From a virus, in IMG/VR virus record IMGVR_UViG_3300044712_001462, positions 1-64,000 of that record: a DNA stretch of 64,000 bases; one strand, written 5' to 3'. Position 1 is the stretch's first letter; every line of letters begins with the position of its first letter. Below the pieces are notes generated by a model. It did not search any database and was not told where the DNA came from. It saw only the letters and a program-made list of their open reading frames with translations. Below are positions 22,098 to 30,047 of this stretch, piece by piece. A program made the position numbers and the translations under genes.

Positions 22098-22445
22098 TTA
22101 GTATCTGTTCCCTAGAGCATCCAGGCATGTTTCGATGGCTTCGTTTACCCGAGGATCTTCTGACTCGGTAATAACACCGGCGCAAACTAGCGACAGTAGG
22201 AATGACTCCAGGGTGTGCAGGCCAGCGTTAACACAGTGTCGTCCGAGAGCATCCTCTTCACTCTCTGTGTTGTTTTCATCAGCTCCCTGGGAGCCATCGC
22301 AGTCATTGAAGCAGTCCTCGAGGCCACAGCTTGGGCAGGTTTCTCTAGCGAGCCCCATTATGACGCTGCCACTCTTGTCTACGTCGCGGATAATCAACAC
22401 GTTTTTGTCGTAAAAACTCAGGTATTGTGCGCTGGTATGACTCAT
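22098..22445 (-). CDS. Cys-rich small protein, 115 residues
   Basis: The ATG at 22445 shares ATGA with the RNase H stop. Cys at 37, 40, 45 and 49 (CPSCGLEDCFNDC) form a probable zinc site; the C-terminal half is helical. Function unknown. Confidence 0.7.
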   Translation of the reverse strand: MSHTSAQYLSFYDKNVLIIRDVDKSGSVIMGLARETCPSCGLEDCFNDCDGSQGADENNTESEEDALGRHCVNAGLHTLESFLLSLVCAGVITESEDPRVNEAIETCLDALGNRY

Positions 22446-22972
22446 GTTTTTCGCGTGATGTCCTGAATGTTCCACTTTAGTTGTTCTGTCAGCCCGATTT
22501 GAGATTTTCTGCTCAGATTCGCGAGATCGTGACAAACTCGTTGGTAATCCAGTTGGTCTCGATCGATATGGTGCGCGGTAATTACCAGCCCTTGTCGGAC
22601 AACTCCGAACATGGCCAGCCACAGCTCGCGATTCGTTTTGAGCGTTGGCGAAACGAGGAGCTTGTCATCTGCCAGTCCATTTATGACGTATTGACTGTCT
22701 GAGATAACGTGAACACGATATCCGCCATTTCTGACTTCCGCGGCATTTACCAAAAACATCAGGGGGTGCAGAATAGCGAGAATTTCTGAAAGATTATTTG
22801 TTCCACACGACATTCCGCCATGAAACGCTTTAACGTGCACGTCATCTCGTCGAATAAGTAGCGATCCCCAGCCCGCCTCGCGCTCCCAAGTTGTCGCCGA
22901 ACCGTCGCCGATGACGATCGCGTCCCAAAGATGATCCTCGATCTGGAAATACTCGAGTAGTTCTTTAATCAC
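22442..22972 (-). CDS. RNase HI-like ribonuclease
   Basis: A 176-residue protein with the full RNase H fold pattern and all four catalytic acids: D23 in VIGDGSATTW, E63 in TNNLSEILAI, D92 in ISDSQYVING and D149 in CHDLAN. RNase HI removes RNA from RNA-DNA hybrids such as Okazaki primers. GTG start with AGAGGACAGCA upstream. It follows a terminator and lies upstream of a zinc-ribbon gene, with which it shares four bases. Confidence 0.92.
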   Translation of the reverse strand: MIKELLEYFQIEDHLWDAIVIGDGSATTWEREAGWGSLLIRRDDVHVKAFHGGMSCGTNNLSEILAILHPLMFLVNAAEVRNGGYRVHVISDSQYVINGLADDKLLVSPTLKTNRELWLAMFGVVRQGLVITAHHIDRDQLDYQRVCHDLANLSRKSQIGLTEQLKWNIQDITRKT

Positions 22973-22994
22973 TGCTGTCCTCTTTCTAATATCG

Positions 22995-23027
22995 AAAACA
23001 GAAAGCCAGCCGTTTTACCGACTGGCT
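22995..23027 (-). terminator. Rho-independent terminator before the RNase H gene
   Basis: Minus strand: AGCCAG-T-CG pairs with CG-G-CTGGCT (9 bp including one T-G) around GTAAAA, followed by TTCTGTTTTC. It lies between the stop of the 65-residue gene and the RNase H start. Confidence 0.75.
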
Positions 23028-23048
23028 CTCTCCTTACTGTCTTGATAT

Positions 23049-23246
23049 TCAATCCACGATGAGTAGTGTTGGTGGGGGACGATCCTCATCGACATCTGCA
23101 AAATCGTGAACAAACATTAAAAACAACTCACCAGATTCGCCTCTCACTGGCATGCAGTCAGGTAGGTCGGCGATTAAAGACTTCAAATCAGCAATGGTAT
23201 CAACCGTCATATTACATCCCATGTGTATCCACTGCTCGTCGCTCAT
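23049..23246 (-). CDS. Unknown small acidic protein, 65 residues
   Basis: Starts ATG within the end of the upstream gene (35-base overlap). Contains TIADLKSLIADLPDCMPVRG followed by a beta strand and an Asp-rich tail. The pattern LKSLIADLPDxxPV is common in small phage proteins of unknown function. Confidence 0.7.
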   Translation of the reverse strand: MSDEQWIHMGCNMTVDTIADLKSLIADLPDCMPVRGESGELFLMFVHDFADVDEDRPPPTLLIVD

Positions 23247-23466
23247 TCAACTTCCTCACGTAGCGATTCAGGTTGTCAAGGTCCGTCCAGCACTGACTGG
23301 TACGTACGGTAGTGGATTCGGCCTCTTCCGTCGGGTACAGAGCAACCCACTGCTGGTTCTCCATAAGCTGTTTAATCCGCCTGACTGAGATGGTGCCGTC
23401 ACCTCGGATAACAAATACCGTATCACCCTTGTGAAGAACGTGGCCGTCTGCGCTAGTCAACTGCAT
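23212..23466 (-). CDS. Unknown small beta protein, 84 residues
   Basis: Looks like a small SH3-type barrel: LHKGDTVFVIRGDGTISVRR at 11-30, then a longer loop and a helix. Ends in an overlap with the next gene. No family recognised. Confidence 0.7.
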   Translation of the reverse strand: MQLTSADGHVLHKGDTVFVIRGDGTISVRRIKQLMENQQWVALYPTEEAESTTVRTSQCWTDLDNLNRYVRKLNERRAVDTHGM

Positions 23467-23647
23467 TACGTTTCTCCCAATCTCTGTTCATTAATCGAAA
23501 CGCTTCGCCGCGCTCCTGGGCCCAGCCGATGTTAACGAAACACACACCTTGCTCTAATCGTTCTTTCCGATCTATGGCGAACCGACATGGCAGCTTCCAC
23601 CCCGTGAATTCCTCAATCCGATAGTCTTGCGAATCGTGGATGATCAT
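23453..23647 (-). CDS. Unknown small protein, 64 residues
   Basis: The ATG at 23647 shares ATGA with the upstream stop and follows AAGGTAGAG. DSQDYRIEEFTGWKLPCRFA then a helical end. The longer frame reaching 23743 lies in the previous gene. Function unknown. Confidence 0.65.
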   Translation of the reverse strand: MIIHDSQDYRIEEFTGWKLPCRFAIDRKERLEQGVCFVNIGWAQERGEAFRLMNRDWEKRNAVD

Positions 23648-23880
23648 GTCTCTACCTTCATCATGTCGTATTTGGTTGCCGCTGACTCTGTCCACCCCTT
23701 CATAAGTTTCGGGGCGTGTAGACGCACCACACAGCAGAAACAATCGTACCGCCCCTTATACGGGAGAATGGCAAGGATCCGTGCCATGTGCTGGCCGGGT
23801 TCTCGACCGTCGTCAGTCTCCCAGAATACGGGGCCGAATTCGTCGCCTACTTTCAGTGTCTCTGGTTTTTTTGGTCTCAT
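23644..23880 (-). CDS. Unknown small protein, 78 residues
   Basis: Starts MRPKKPETLKVGDEFGPVFW, again a small beta-barrel-type start, followed by a Cys pair (CFCCVV) and a Lys-rich end. Function unknown. Confidence 0.7.
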   Translation of the reverse strand: MRPKKPETLKVGDEFGPVFWETDDGREPGQHMARILAILPYKGRYDCFCCVVRLHAPKLMKGWTESAATKYDMMKVET

Positions 23881-23881
23881 T

Positions 23882-24319
23882 TCATTTCAGGCGCATGGCC
23901 GAACGGTAGCCTGCGGGTAATACACCGACACAGACTCGCGAAACATGGCCCTTGAAAACGCCTTTTCCTTCCCTCACCAGTCGCCCAGACTTGGAAACGA
24001 CATCTGCTTTTCGCCGGTACGTTCCGTGGAATCGGTAGATCTCGCTAGGTCCGAGCTTTACCTTTCCTTTGTCGACACACCGTTGATTTAGTGTTTCATG
24101 CAAGTCTTCGTAAACCCAGGGTGAGTCTTCGAGCTGGATACCGTCAACAGTTTCAAATGTCCAATCGATAACTGTCACATCACCGTAGTAGCCATGTGTG
24201 AAAAGAGCGAACCCGGCGTACACTTCCTCTGGAACAGGAGCTAAGTGGCCCCATGTCTCGTGAGTGATTGTTCTGGCGTAAACATCTTCTGCGGCGGCGA
24301 ATTGGTCAGCTAGAGACAT
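23882..24319 (-). CDS. Unknown protein, 145 residues
   Basis: A beta-rich protein with FTHGYYGDVTVIDWTFETVD near 40 and a basic C-terminal half ending in GYRSAMRLK. The Shine-Dalgarno site is weak (GAAAG), and its start overlaps the preceding short gene by 14 bases. No family recognised. Confidence 0.75.
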   Translation of the reverse strand: MSLADQFAAAEDVYARTITHETWGHLAPVPEEVYAGFALFTHGYYGDVTVIDWTFETVDGIQLEDSPWVYEDLHETLNQRCVDKGKVKLGPSEIYRFHGTYRRKADVVSKSGRLVREGKGVFKGHVSRVCVGVLPAGYRSAMRLK

Positions 24320-24452
24320 TAGTAGCTTTCTGGATTGCGGATCTTAGAAGGTTTACGGCTTCCCTGTTGTCATCGGAGTAATCCTCGTTAGCCCCAAACT
24401 GGATCAGCGACAACGGGCAGGCCTCAAGTAATTCCCGGTCGTGTCTGTTCAT
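24306..24452 (-). CDS. Short gene paralogous to the end of the 103-residue gene
   Basis: 48 residues from ATG at 24452 to TGA at 24306-24308, filling a 139-base gap. Its ACPLSLIQFGANEDYSDDNR region matches ACQLALIQFGANEDYSDDDK of the gene at 25150, and 30 bases are identical at DNA level (24369-24398 versus 25219-25248). It is either a real truncated paralogue or a duplicated gene remnant that stays open. Confidence 0.6.
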   Translation of the reverse strand: MNRHDRELLEACPLSLIQFGANEDYSDDNREAVNLLRSAIQKATNVSS

Positions 24453-24458
24453 GCTGAC

Positions 24459-24671
24459 TCATTCACTTTTGGTTTCATTCTTTTCTTCGTGATGGATGCA
24501 CCCAAACTCGGGCCCAGTTTTAAGACCACAGTGCAGTCCCGTGTCGTCAGCCGCATCAGCGTAAATATCAAAAAGGGTAGCCGGATTTCTGGTAGCTGGA
24601 ATGTTTCCGACTTTATCACACTCACCCGGAAACCATACTGACCAGCACTTACATGTTTGACATGTCTTCAT
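24459..24671 (-). CDS. Cys-rich small protein, 70 residues
   Basis: The ATG at 24671 is preferred over GTG at 24683. C4-x-x-C7-x-C9 and C18, with C48 and C58-x-H-H near the end, give up to two metal sites. The CQTCKCW start and GCIHHE end recur in small phage proteins. Function unknown. Confidence 0.65.
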   Translation of the reverse strand: MKTCQTCKCWSVWFPGECDKVGNIPATRNPATLFDIYADAADDTGLHCGLKTGPEFGCIHHEEKNETKSE

Positions 24672-24679
24672 ACTTGTTC

Positions 24680-25153
24680 TCACATCTGCCCCGCTTCCAC
24701 TAATACCTTCGTCAACTCATCCACAACCTCTTGGCCTGGGAACTCCCCTTTTCCTCCCGCAATGTGCCAGGCGTCTCGTACATCACACAGAGTCTGGAGC
24801 GCCTTTTTACAGGCTTGAGCCATTTCTGGGGCTCTGAGGATCAACCGTGTGTTGGCATAGCTGACCTGCAGCGGTGGAGCATCGTTGTGGCACCTATTAT
24901 CGGTCATAATAGCGATCCAGCAACCGTCGGCATCGTGGATAGATGTTTCCGGTATTTGCCACTCCGTAGCCACCCAGGGAGCCGAGCTGTGCTTTGAAAT
25001 CTCTTCGAGCTTCACCCATGAGCCGTCAAGAGGAAGGTGTAACTCAAACGTTTCTGACTCAGAAAAGCGATCAGCAAAATTCAAGCCCGTCCAGCCATAT
25101 TCGTTGGACCAGAACAGTCCGTCGTCGATCTGGTTAATAATGACGTAGGTCAC
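24680..25153 (-). CDS. Phage NARLIAAAPE-type accessory protein, 157 residues
   Basis: The segment ANTRLILRAPEMAQACKKAL near residue 105 is a variant of the NARLIAAAPEMLEAL motif found in very many phage accessory proteins. The N-terminal half is a separate beta-rich domain starting TYVIINQIDDGLFWSNEYGW. Function unknown. The first of at least three relatives in a row. Confidence 0.75.
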   Translation of the reverse strand: MTYVIINQIDDGLFWSNEYGWTGLNFADRFSESETFELHLPLDGSWVKLEEISKHSSAPWVATEWQIPETSIHDADGCWIAIMTDNRCHNDAPPLQVSYANTRLILRAPEMAQACKKALQTLCDVRDAWHIAGGKGEFPGQEVVDELTKVLVEAGQM

Positions 25154-25461
25154 TCTTCCTCCTCCCCCTCCAAAGCCGCTCGAATAGCCTCTCTGAGAGC
25201 ATCTACAGCTTCCTTGTCGTCATCGGAGTAATCCTCGTTAGCCCCAAATTGGATGAGGGCTAACTGGCAAGCGGCAAACATTTTTGGCGAAGCGGCTATC
25301 AGCCGAGCATTCGCCTCCCGCTCCTCCTCACTGATAAAAAGGGCCGCCAGATCATACCGAGCTACGGTAGGCGTAGCTCCGTCGTCTCGCTCAGCCACGC
25401 TTTTGATGTGTCCAAGCGTTCCGCCGTAATCTTTTACCCAGGGACCTGGTGTAAAGGTCAT
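25150..25461 (-). CDS. Phage NARLIAAAPE-type accessory protein, 103 residues
   Basis: The ATG at 25461 begins MTFTPGPWVKDYGG, then REANARLIAASPKMFAACQL: the standard TPGPW plus NARLIAAxP layout of this widespread phage family. The C-terminus is duplicated at 24306-24452. Function of the family is unknown to me. Confidence 0.8.
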   Translation of the reverse strand: MTFTPGPWVKDYGGTLGHIKSVAERDDGATPTVARYDLAALFISEEEREANARLIAASPKMFAACQLALIQFGANEDYSDDDKEAVDALREAIRAALEGEEEE

Positions 25462-25793
25462 TCTGTCTCCCATCTTGTTGAGTTGTTGATAACTTCACGG
25501 CAGCGATCTGCGTGATACTCCCATCCGCCAACAATTTTAGCTTTGACGAGCCCAGCTGCCTTCTGAACCGCATCACGGATGACAAGTTCTGCCTGCTGGA
25601 GTTCAGCCAGAAGGGCTGGTGCGTTACTTATTAGCTGGGCGTTGTTTTCTTGGACAACGCCTGGACATGCCTCGTCATCTAGCTCGAGATCAGCACAAAC
25701 ATTCGCTACTATGTTTCGGTCTGCCGCGTAAATAGGGATGTCATCTGAGTCTGACCAGGTTTTGGCTTCCCACGGCCCAGGTGAGTGGGTCAT
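25458..25793 (-). CDS. Phage NARLIAAAPE-type accessory protein, 111 residues
   Basis: Starts MTHSPGPWEAKTWSD and has NNAQLISNAPALLAELQQAE at about 49-68, again the TPGPW plus NAxLI layout. A divergent paralogue of the next gene in the operon (25150). Shares four bases with it. Confidence 0.8.
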   Translation of the reverse strand: MTHSPGPWEAKTWSDSDDIPIYAADRNIVANVCADLELDDEACPGVVQENNAQLISNAPALLAELQQAELVIRDAVQKAAGLVKAKIVGGWEYHADRCREVINNSTRWETE

Positions 25794-26179
25794 TCTGTTC
25801 CTCCCGCGATTGGATCAAACCGCTCCCACGACGCCAGCAACTGAGCTACATGCGTAGCAATCAAACCCTCTGCGCCTTCTTTGCTGTGTAGATCCAGATT
25901 GAATCTGCCGGTCTCAGACCAGCTTGGTATTGGAAATAGATTCATGCGCAATTGCGACTCGAACGGGTAGATCACAATCACGTCCGTCTCCGCGGCTCCA
26001 TCCGGCGCGCGCATGCATAGCGCATATTCCTGATTTCGCTGCTCAAACCGCCCGACTGTCTGACCGAGCTGCCGCAGTAGTTCTTGGAAGTACTGATATT
26101 TATCTTGCCGTGCAGCGTAGTCGGCGTGGTGCTTGTCCAGCTCTTGGTTTATCCGGTCAATCACTGTTTGGTAGGTCAT
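25790..26179 (-). CDS. Unknown protein, tandem paralogue of the next upstream gene
   Basis: 129 residues. TYQTVIDRINQELDKHHADY and YQYFQELLRQLGQTVGRFEQ parallel the first 50 residues of the gene at 26176, and both end in a helix then a short polar tail. The pair arose by duplication. Helical N-terminal half, beta-rich centre. Function unknown. Confidence 0.75.
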   Translation of the reverse strand: MTYQTVIDRINQELDKHHADYAARQDKYQYFQELLRQLGQTVGRFEQRNQEYALCMRAPDGAAETDVIVIYPFESQLRMNLFPIPSWSETGRFNLDLHSKEGAEGLIATHVAQLLASWERFDPIAGGTE

Positions 26180-26568
26180 TCTTCCTCCTCCAGTCGTAGC
26201 GGTTCATATCGATCCATGTACATCAGCATCTTTGCCACGTGCTCGGCGATCATAGTCTCTACAGCGTCGTTGCCGTAACCACCTAGATCTACTGTGGTGT
26301 TTTCTTTCGTTAAACACTCACCCAGAGTCATGGTGATCTGATTCAGGTCTAGTGTGATCGTGATAGTGTGTACGTCGTGTGTCCGCCCGGTATTTGGAAT
26401 AACCAGTGTGGTACTGTACTCATCTTGGTTAATCGTCTGTCCTGTCTGTTTCCCGAGTTTTCTCAGTATTTCTTGAAAATAGGCATACCTCGCCTCACGT
26501 TTTCTACGTTGTTTCAGCCCTGCTTGAAGTTCCTCGTTGATAACTTTGACAATGCCTGAATAAGCCAT
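26176..26568 (-). CDS. Unknown protein, tandem paralogue, 130 residues
   Basis: The ATG at 26568 follows AAAGGAGTGGAT; a longer frame would run through the terminator at 26594-26632 and is rejected. AYSGIVKVINEELQAGLKQR and YAYFQEILRKLGKQTGQT match the neighbouring gene. It is the first gene of the 23-26.6 kb transcription unit. Confidence 0.8.
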   Translation of the reverse strand: MAYSGIVKVINEELQAGLKQRRKREARYAYFQEILRKLGKQTGQTINQDEYSTTLVIPNTGRTHDVHTITITLDLNQITMTLGECLTKENTTVDLGGYGNDAVETMIAEHVAKMLMYMDRYEPLRLEEEE

Positions 26569-26593
26569 ATCCACTCCTTTTCCTCTGTGCCCC

Positions 26594-26632
26594 AAATAAA
26601 AACACCCGACTACCGTCATGGTAGCCGGGTGT
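26594..26632 (-). terminator. Rho-independent terminator after the small membrane-protein genes
   Basis: Minus strand: ACACCCGGCTACC pairs with GGTAGTCGGGTGT (13 bp, one G-T pair, 5-base loop), followed by TTTTTATTT. It separates the 26.7-27.4 kb genes from the paralogue pair. Confidence 0.9.
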
Positions 26633-26642
26633 CCTGTTTTCC

Positions 26643-26662
26643 TCTCTGTTATCGCTATCTCA
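26643..26662. promoter_or_regulatory. Recurring 20-base intergenic motif, copy 2
   Basis: CTCTCTGTTATCGCTATCTC, just past the stop of the membrane-protein gene and before the terminator. Near-identical to 38504-38523. Confidence 0.5.
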
Positions 26663-26666
26663 ATCT

Positions 26667-26999
26667 TTACTCATCGCTAACGTAGCCTCCCTGTCGGGGT
26701 GTGCGACAGGACCAGTGAGTCATGTCGTTAGCCAAATTGGCTAGGCGGCAGACAGCCAACGCATATACCGGGAGCCGATACCACACCGTACCAGTCAGGT
26801 ATTGCGCTGTCAGATACCACCCCGTCACAATAAGTGCAGTGTGCATTGACAAGCAAAATGGACATAGCAACAGCGAACTAAAGAATCCGGAGCCTAGCTC
26901 CAACCGGGCCCGCCAGTCAGCAAAGATACTTCCATGATGCCATACTTCGACGGCATGCCAGACGGCGGTAGCACAAATCAAAATATCGAGTGGTGTCAT
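26667..26999 (-). CDS. Membrane protein, 110 residues
   Basis: The ATG at 26999 follows AGAAGGTCGAAT and overlaps the gene before it by four bases. Several hydrophobic segments: about 3-15, 37-60 (SSLLLCPFCLSMHTALIVTG) and 68-90. The LLCPFCLSMH motif recalls a family of bacterial and phage membrane proteins of the DUF1360 type. No function known; no holin signature. Confidence 0.75.
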   Translation of the reverse strand: MTPLDILICATAVWHAVEVWHHGSIFADWRARLELGSGFFSSLLLCPFCLSMHTALIVTGWYLTAQYLTGTVWYRLPVYALAVCRLANLANDMTHWSCRTPRQGGYVSDE

Positions 27000-27118
27000 A
27001 TTCGACCTTCTAAAAACGCTCCTGTAAGTGCCATGCCGAGAATCATAGCCACGAGAAGCAACCACTCACCGTTGAAGAGGGCTTGGAATAGCCCTACCCC
27101 TAAAATCACCCAACACAA
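26996..27118 (-). CDS. Possible tiny membrane protein, 40 residues
   Basis: The frame ends TGA at 26996-26998 in ATGA overlap with the next gene. Two hydrophobic stretches (CWVILGVGLFQALF and WLLLVAMILGMALTGAFL) look like a hairpin of membrane helices. There is no ATG; TTG at 27118 with AGGT ten bases upstream is the most plausible start, GTG at 27106 the alternative. Confidence 0.4.
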   Translation of the reverse strand: MCWVILGVGLFQALFNGEWLLLVAMILGMALTGAFLEGRI

Positions 27119-27153
27119 GTTCTTGATACCTGCGCGGTCAAAACATCCAGGCA

Positions 27154-27369
27154 TTAGAGCGCCTCATGAGGCCACGGACGCGCCGCATAGCGATCGGGAG
27201 CCTCTGACTCCCTCACGAGCTGGACGACGTCTGGTGGCGGTAGGGGAGCTTCCAGAGGGAGATTATGAGCCAAGAGGTTACAAGGCTGGAGCCTTGGTTC
27301 CGGATTCACATAGGCTTGGATCAGCCCGGAACGTTGAAGGAACGTTAAACCACTCTTGGAATCGTACAT
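27154..27369 (-). CDS. Unknown proline-rich small protein, 71 residues
   Basis: The ATG at 27369 has AGGAG eight bases upstream, better than the earlier GTG/ATG codons. Begins YDSKSGLTFLQRSGLIQAYV, then a Pro-rich part (LPLEAPLPPPDVV) and a charged end. First gene of the minus-strand set diverging from terL. Function unknown. Confidence 0.65.
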   Translation of the reverse strand: MYDSKSGLTFLQRSGLIQAYVNPEPRLQPCNLLAHNLPLEAPLPPPDVVQLVRESEAPDRYAARPWPHEAL

Positions 27370-27448
27370 CGGGAAGCTCCTAAACATCATTTCTGAGGAC
27401 ACACGTCACTCAGATTGTACTTGAGGAAAGTAAGGGAAAGGAATCTGT

Positions 27449-29308
27449 GTGAGTTCGTTAGCACGCCAGTCGGATATCCGCCGGTCGATGCAGGTCATGG
27501 CTGACCGGATGGTCGACAAAGAGCTGGCCCAGAAGATGCTTCGGGAACTCGAGTATCTCATGTCGACGGGGATCCCCAACCTGTCCCCGCTCCTCCCTTA
27601 CATGCTGTCGCTCAAAGGGAAGCCATATACGCTGGAACGGCACTTTCCGTTGGAGCCGTTTTTTAACACCAATATGCCTCGCAAGATCTTGTTGAAGGCC
27701 GGTCGTCAGATAGGCAAGTCTACGGTTCTGGCAGCGCAAGGTATCGTGTCAGCCGCAACGATACCCTTCTTCAACATTCTGTACATCACGCCGCTGTTCG
27801 AAATGATTCGGCGTTTCAGCCACAACTACGTGCGTAGTTTTATAGAGCAGTCGCACATCAAGCACATGTTGGTGAGGAATGAAAATAGCCAGAATGTGCT
27901 TCAGCGTCAGTTCGTGAACAACTCAAGTCTCTATTTCAGCTTTTGTTTTACTGACGCAGAAAGAACTCGAGGAGTGCCCGCCTCCAAAGTGGGGGTAGAC
28001 GAAATTCAGGACATAGATAGTACATTTTTGCCTGTAATTCGCGAGACTTTAAGCGGTTCTGAGGACTGGGGACTTGAAAGTTTTGCTGGCACACCCAAGA
28101 GTCTCGATAACACAATTGAACAACTTTGGCAAAAATCTTCAGGCGGAGAATGGTGCATACCTTGCAGCAACTGCAAGTATCTGAACGTACCAAGAGAGTC
28201 GCATGATTTAGTAGACATGCTGGGTCCGTGGCGCGACGACATTTCCGACGAAAAACCGGGGACAATCTGCGCAAAGTGTGGACACATCATTGATGCGCGA
28301 AATGGGTTTTGGGTTCATGAGTATCCAGAGCGTGTTGCAGAGTTTGCGGGATATCACTTACCCCAATGTATCTTTCCTCTTCATTATGCGAGCAGCGATA
28401 AATGGAAAATTCTCAAAGGCAAACAAGAGGGAGCATACAACACACAGGTCAACACATTTTTTAACGAAGTGCTAGGTGAGTCATACGACACCGGCTCACG
28501 TCTGTTAACTCAGACTGAAATTCAAGCTGCGGCTTGTCTGCATCCTAATGACGAAGACATCGCGATGCAGACAATCGGTCAGTACGATTTACGTGTTCTT
28601 GGAGTGGACTGGGGTGGTTCCTCAGAAGGGGGGGATAGTTATACGGTGTACATGGTTGTGTGTAGGCGCTCCGACGGGTCCGGAATTGATGTTATCTATG
28701 GTTTCAGATCCCTTACGCCAAATGACCATCAACGAGAGGCGCGTATAGCTATAGACATTGTTAAGAAATTCCGTTGTCACTACATCGCGCACGACTACGG
28801 AGGAGCCGGTCAGTTTAGAGAAAAATACATCGTGGATGCCGGGTGGCCGGTCGAACGTCTCATACCGATTGTCTATGTAAGGTCGTCGGTACAGGGGATG
28901 TTTCGGTTTCTACCGGCTACGGATATTCATCCAAGAAACAGATACAGCTTGGATAAGACACGAAGTCTAGTGCTCATGTGCCACGGTATTAAGAATAAGT
29001 TGATTAAGACGTTTGCTTGGAACCTAGAAGAAGAAGCCGCCTCCGGGCAACAGTCGATCCTCGGAGATCTGCTTGCGCTGGTCGAGGAGAAAACCGATAG
29101 CCGCACCGGAAGCGACATGTACACGATCATCAGAAAACAAAATCAGAGCGACGACGCCTGCCATGCTCTTAATTACGGGTGTTGCTGCATATGGCACATC
29201 CGTAATGAATGGCCGAACGTGGCCGACATGGATAAATACACCCCGAGTGAGGAGTTCTTGAAAGCTGCTGAGCCTGAAATTGGTGCTAGAGACTGGGATG
29301 ACGCCTAG
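27449..29308 (+). CDS. terL: Terminase large subunit
   Basis: 619 residues. Walker A KAGRQIGKS (83-91) and Walker B VGVDEIQD with D184/E185 form the packaging ATPase. Cys at 236, 239, 242, 274 and 277 make a zinc-ribbon insert. The RNase H-like nuclease has D387 in GVDWGG, D449 in HDYGGAG, and a final acid in SDDACHALNYG. It packages and cuts phage DNA at the portal. GTG start after AAAGGAA. It is one of three plus-strand genes. By eye the stretch 27.9-29.0 kb is lower in G+C than its ends. Confidence 0.95.
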   Translation: MSSLARQSDIRRSMQVMADRMVDKELAQKMLRELEYLMSTGIPNLSPLLPYMLSLKGKPYTLERHFPLEPFFNTNMPRKILLKAGRQIGKSTVLAAQGIVSAATIPFFNILYITPLFEMIRRFSHNYVRSFIEQSHIKHMLVRNENSQNVLQRQFVNNSSLYFSFCFTDAERTRGVPASKVGVDEIQDIDSTFLPVIRETLSGSEDWGLESFAGTPKSLDNTIEQLWQKSSGGEWCIPCSNCKYLNVPRESHDLVDMLGPWRDDISDEKPGTICAKCGHIIDARNGFWVHEYPERVAEFAGYHLPQCIFPLHYASSDKWKILKGKQEGAYNTQVNTFFNEVLGESYDTGSRLLTQTEIQAAACLHPNDEDIAMQTIGQYDLRVLGVDWGGSSEGGDSYTVYMVVCRRSDGSGIDVIYGFRSLTPNDHQREARIAIDIVKKFRCHYIAHDYGGAGQFREKYIVDAGWPVERLIPIVYVRSSVQGMFRFLPATDIHPRNRYSLDKTRSLVLMCHGIKNKLIKTFAWNLEEEAASGQQSILGDLLALVEEKTDSRTGSDMYTIIRKQNQSDDACHALNYGCCCIWHIRNEWPNVADMDKYTPSEEFLKAAEPEIGARDWDDA

Positions 29309-30006
29309 CCACACTTCTTCCGGGCCGACAGTCGGTCTAACACTTGATCTGGGTTTTGTCCTCGAGTGCGAATATACCAGTAAGCAAGCATATATGGCAC
29401 ATTTGCAAGCTTGACAGCCTGACCCAGCGTCATCGTTTCTCCGCGGTAGGTAATCATGACATTGTTACGTTTGTTATTGCCTTGCGTAATAGAGTCAGCC
29501 CAGCAGCAGTTTTCTTTAGAGTATCCCCTGTTGTTATCGATTCGTTCAATGGAATGACCGTCAGGGCATCTGCCCATGTCGTTAAAGAAAGTTTGAAACG
29601 AATTCCATTCGTCACAGACTGTTATCCCCCGGCCTCCGTAGTTATGAAAGTACTTATTAGACGGACACTGGCAGCGTTGTCGCATGTGCATCCAGATTCT
29701 GTATTCGCGTGTTCCTCGGTAAAGAGAGTCTCGAAGCTTGTGCTTGTTTGGTGCGCCATGCGACTGTCCGTGTGTGATAGACCTGGCACTAAGTTCTTCG
29801 GCGCGCAGACAACCGCAACTCTTCGATCTGCCGTTGCGCAGATCACCTGCTTGTACTTCGCGGTAACGACCACACTCGCACAAACAGAGATAAATAACCT
29901 GTTGCGATCTTCGGCGTACAGGCCCCAACGCGGTCAACCGCCCAAACACCTTTCCATTCAGCGGTTTTGCGTTTTTGTGTAACTTAATGAACTGAGGTAA
30001 CTCCAT
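29305..30006 (-). CDS. Free-standing HNH homing endonuclease
   Basis: 233 residues, encoded opposite to terL and phoH between which it sits. The N-terminal domain FGRLTALG...CLCECG...SKSCGC (21-66) is the Cys-rich domain usual in phage AP2/HNH-type homing enzymes. The HNH part is YGGRGITVCDEW followed by DGHSIERIDNN and the NCCWA/NNKRNN helices. AGGAGAAACACGT precedes ATG. Such genes move by cutting an unoccupied allele near their insertion point. It ends four bases inside the terL 3' end. Confidence 0.9.
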   Translation of the reverse strand: MELPQFIKLHKNAKPLNGKVFGRLTALGPVRRRSQQVIYLCLCECGRYREVQAGDLRNGRSKSCGCLRAEELSARSITHGQSHGAPNKHKLRDSLYRGTREYRIWMHMRQRCQCPSNKYFHNYGGRGITVCDEWNSFQTFFNDMGRCPDGHSIERIDNNRGYSKENCCWADSITQGNNKRNNVMITYRGETMTLGQAVKLANVPYMLAYWYIRTRGQNPDQVLDRLSARKKCG

Positions 30007-30047
30007 ACGTGTTTCTCCTAGAAACGGATTTCTAAAACGAGGCTATA

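Noticed and set aside
26568-26619. 17-residue upstream extension of the 130-residue paralogue
   Set aside because: It would translate through the terminator stem and lacks a ribosome site.
29344-29982. 212-codon plus-strand frame opposite the HNH gene
   Set aside because: The minus-strand frame has the full HNH motifs; the plus-strand frame has none.
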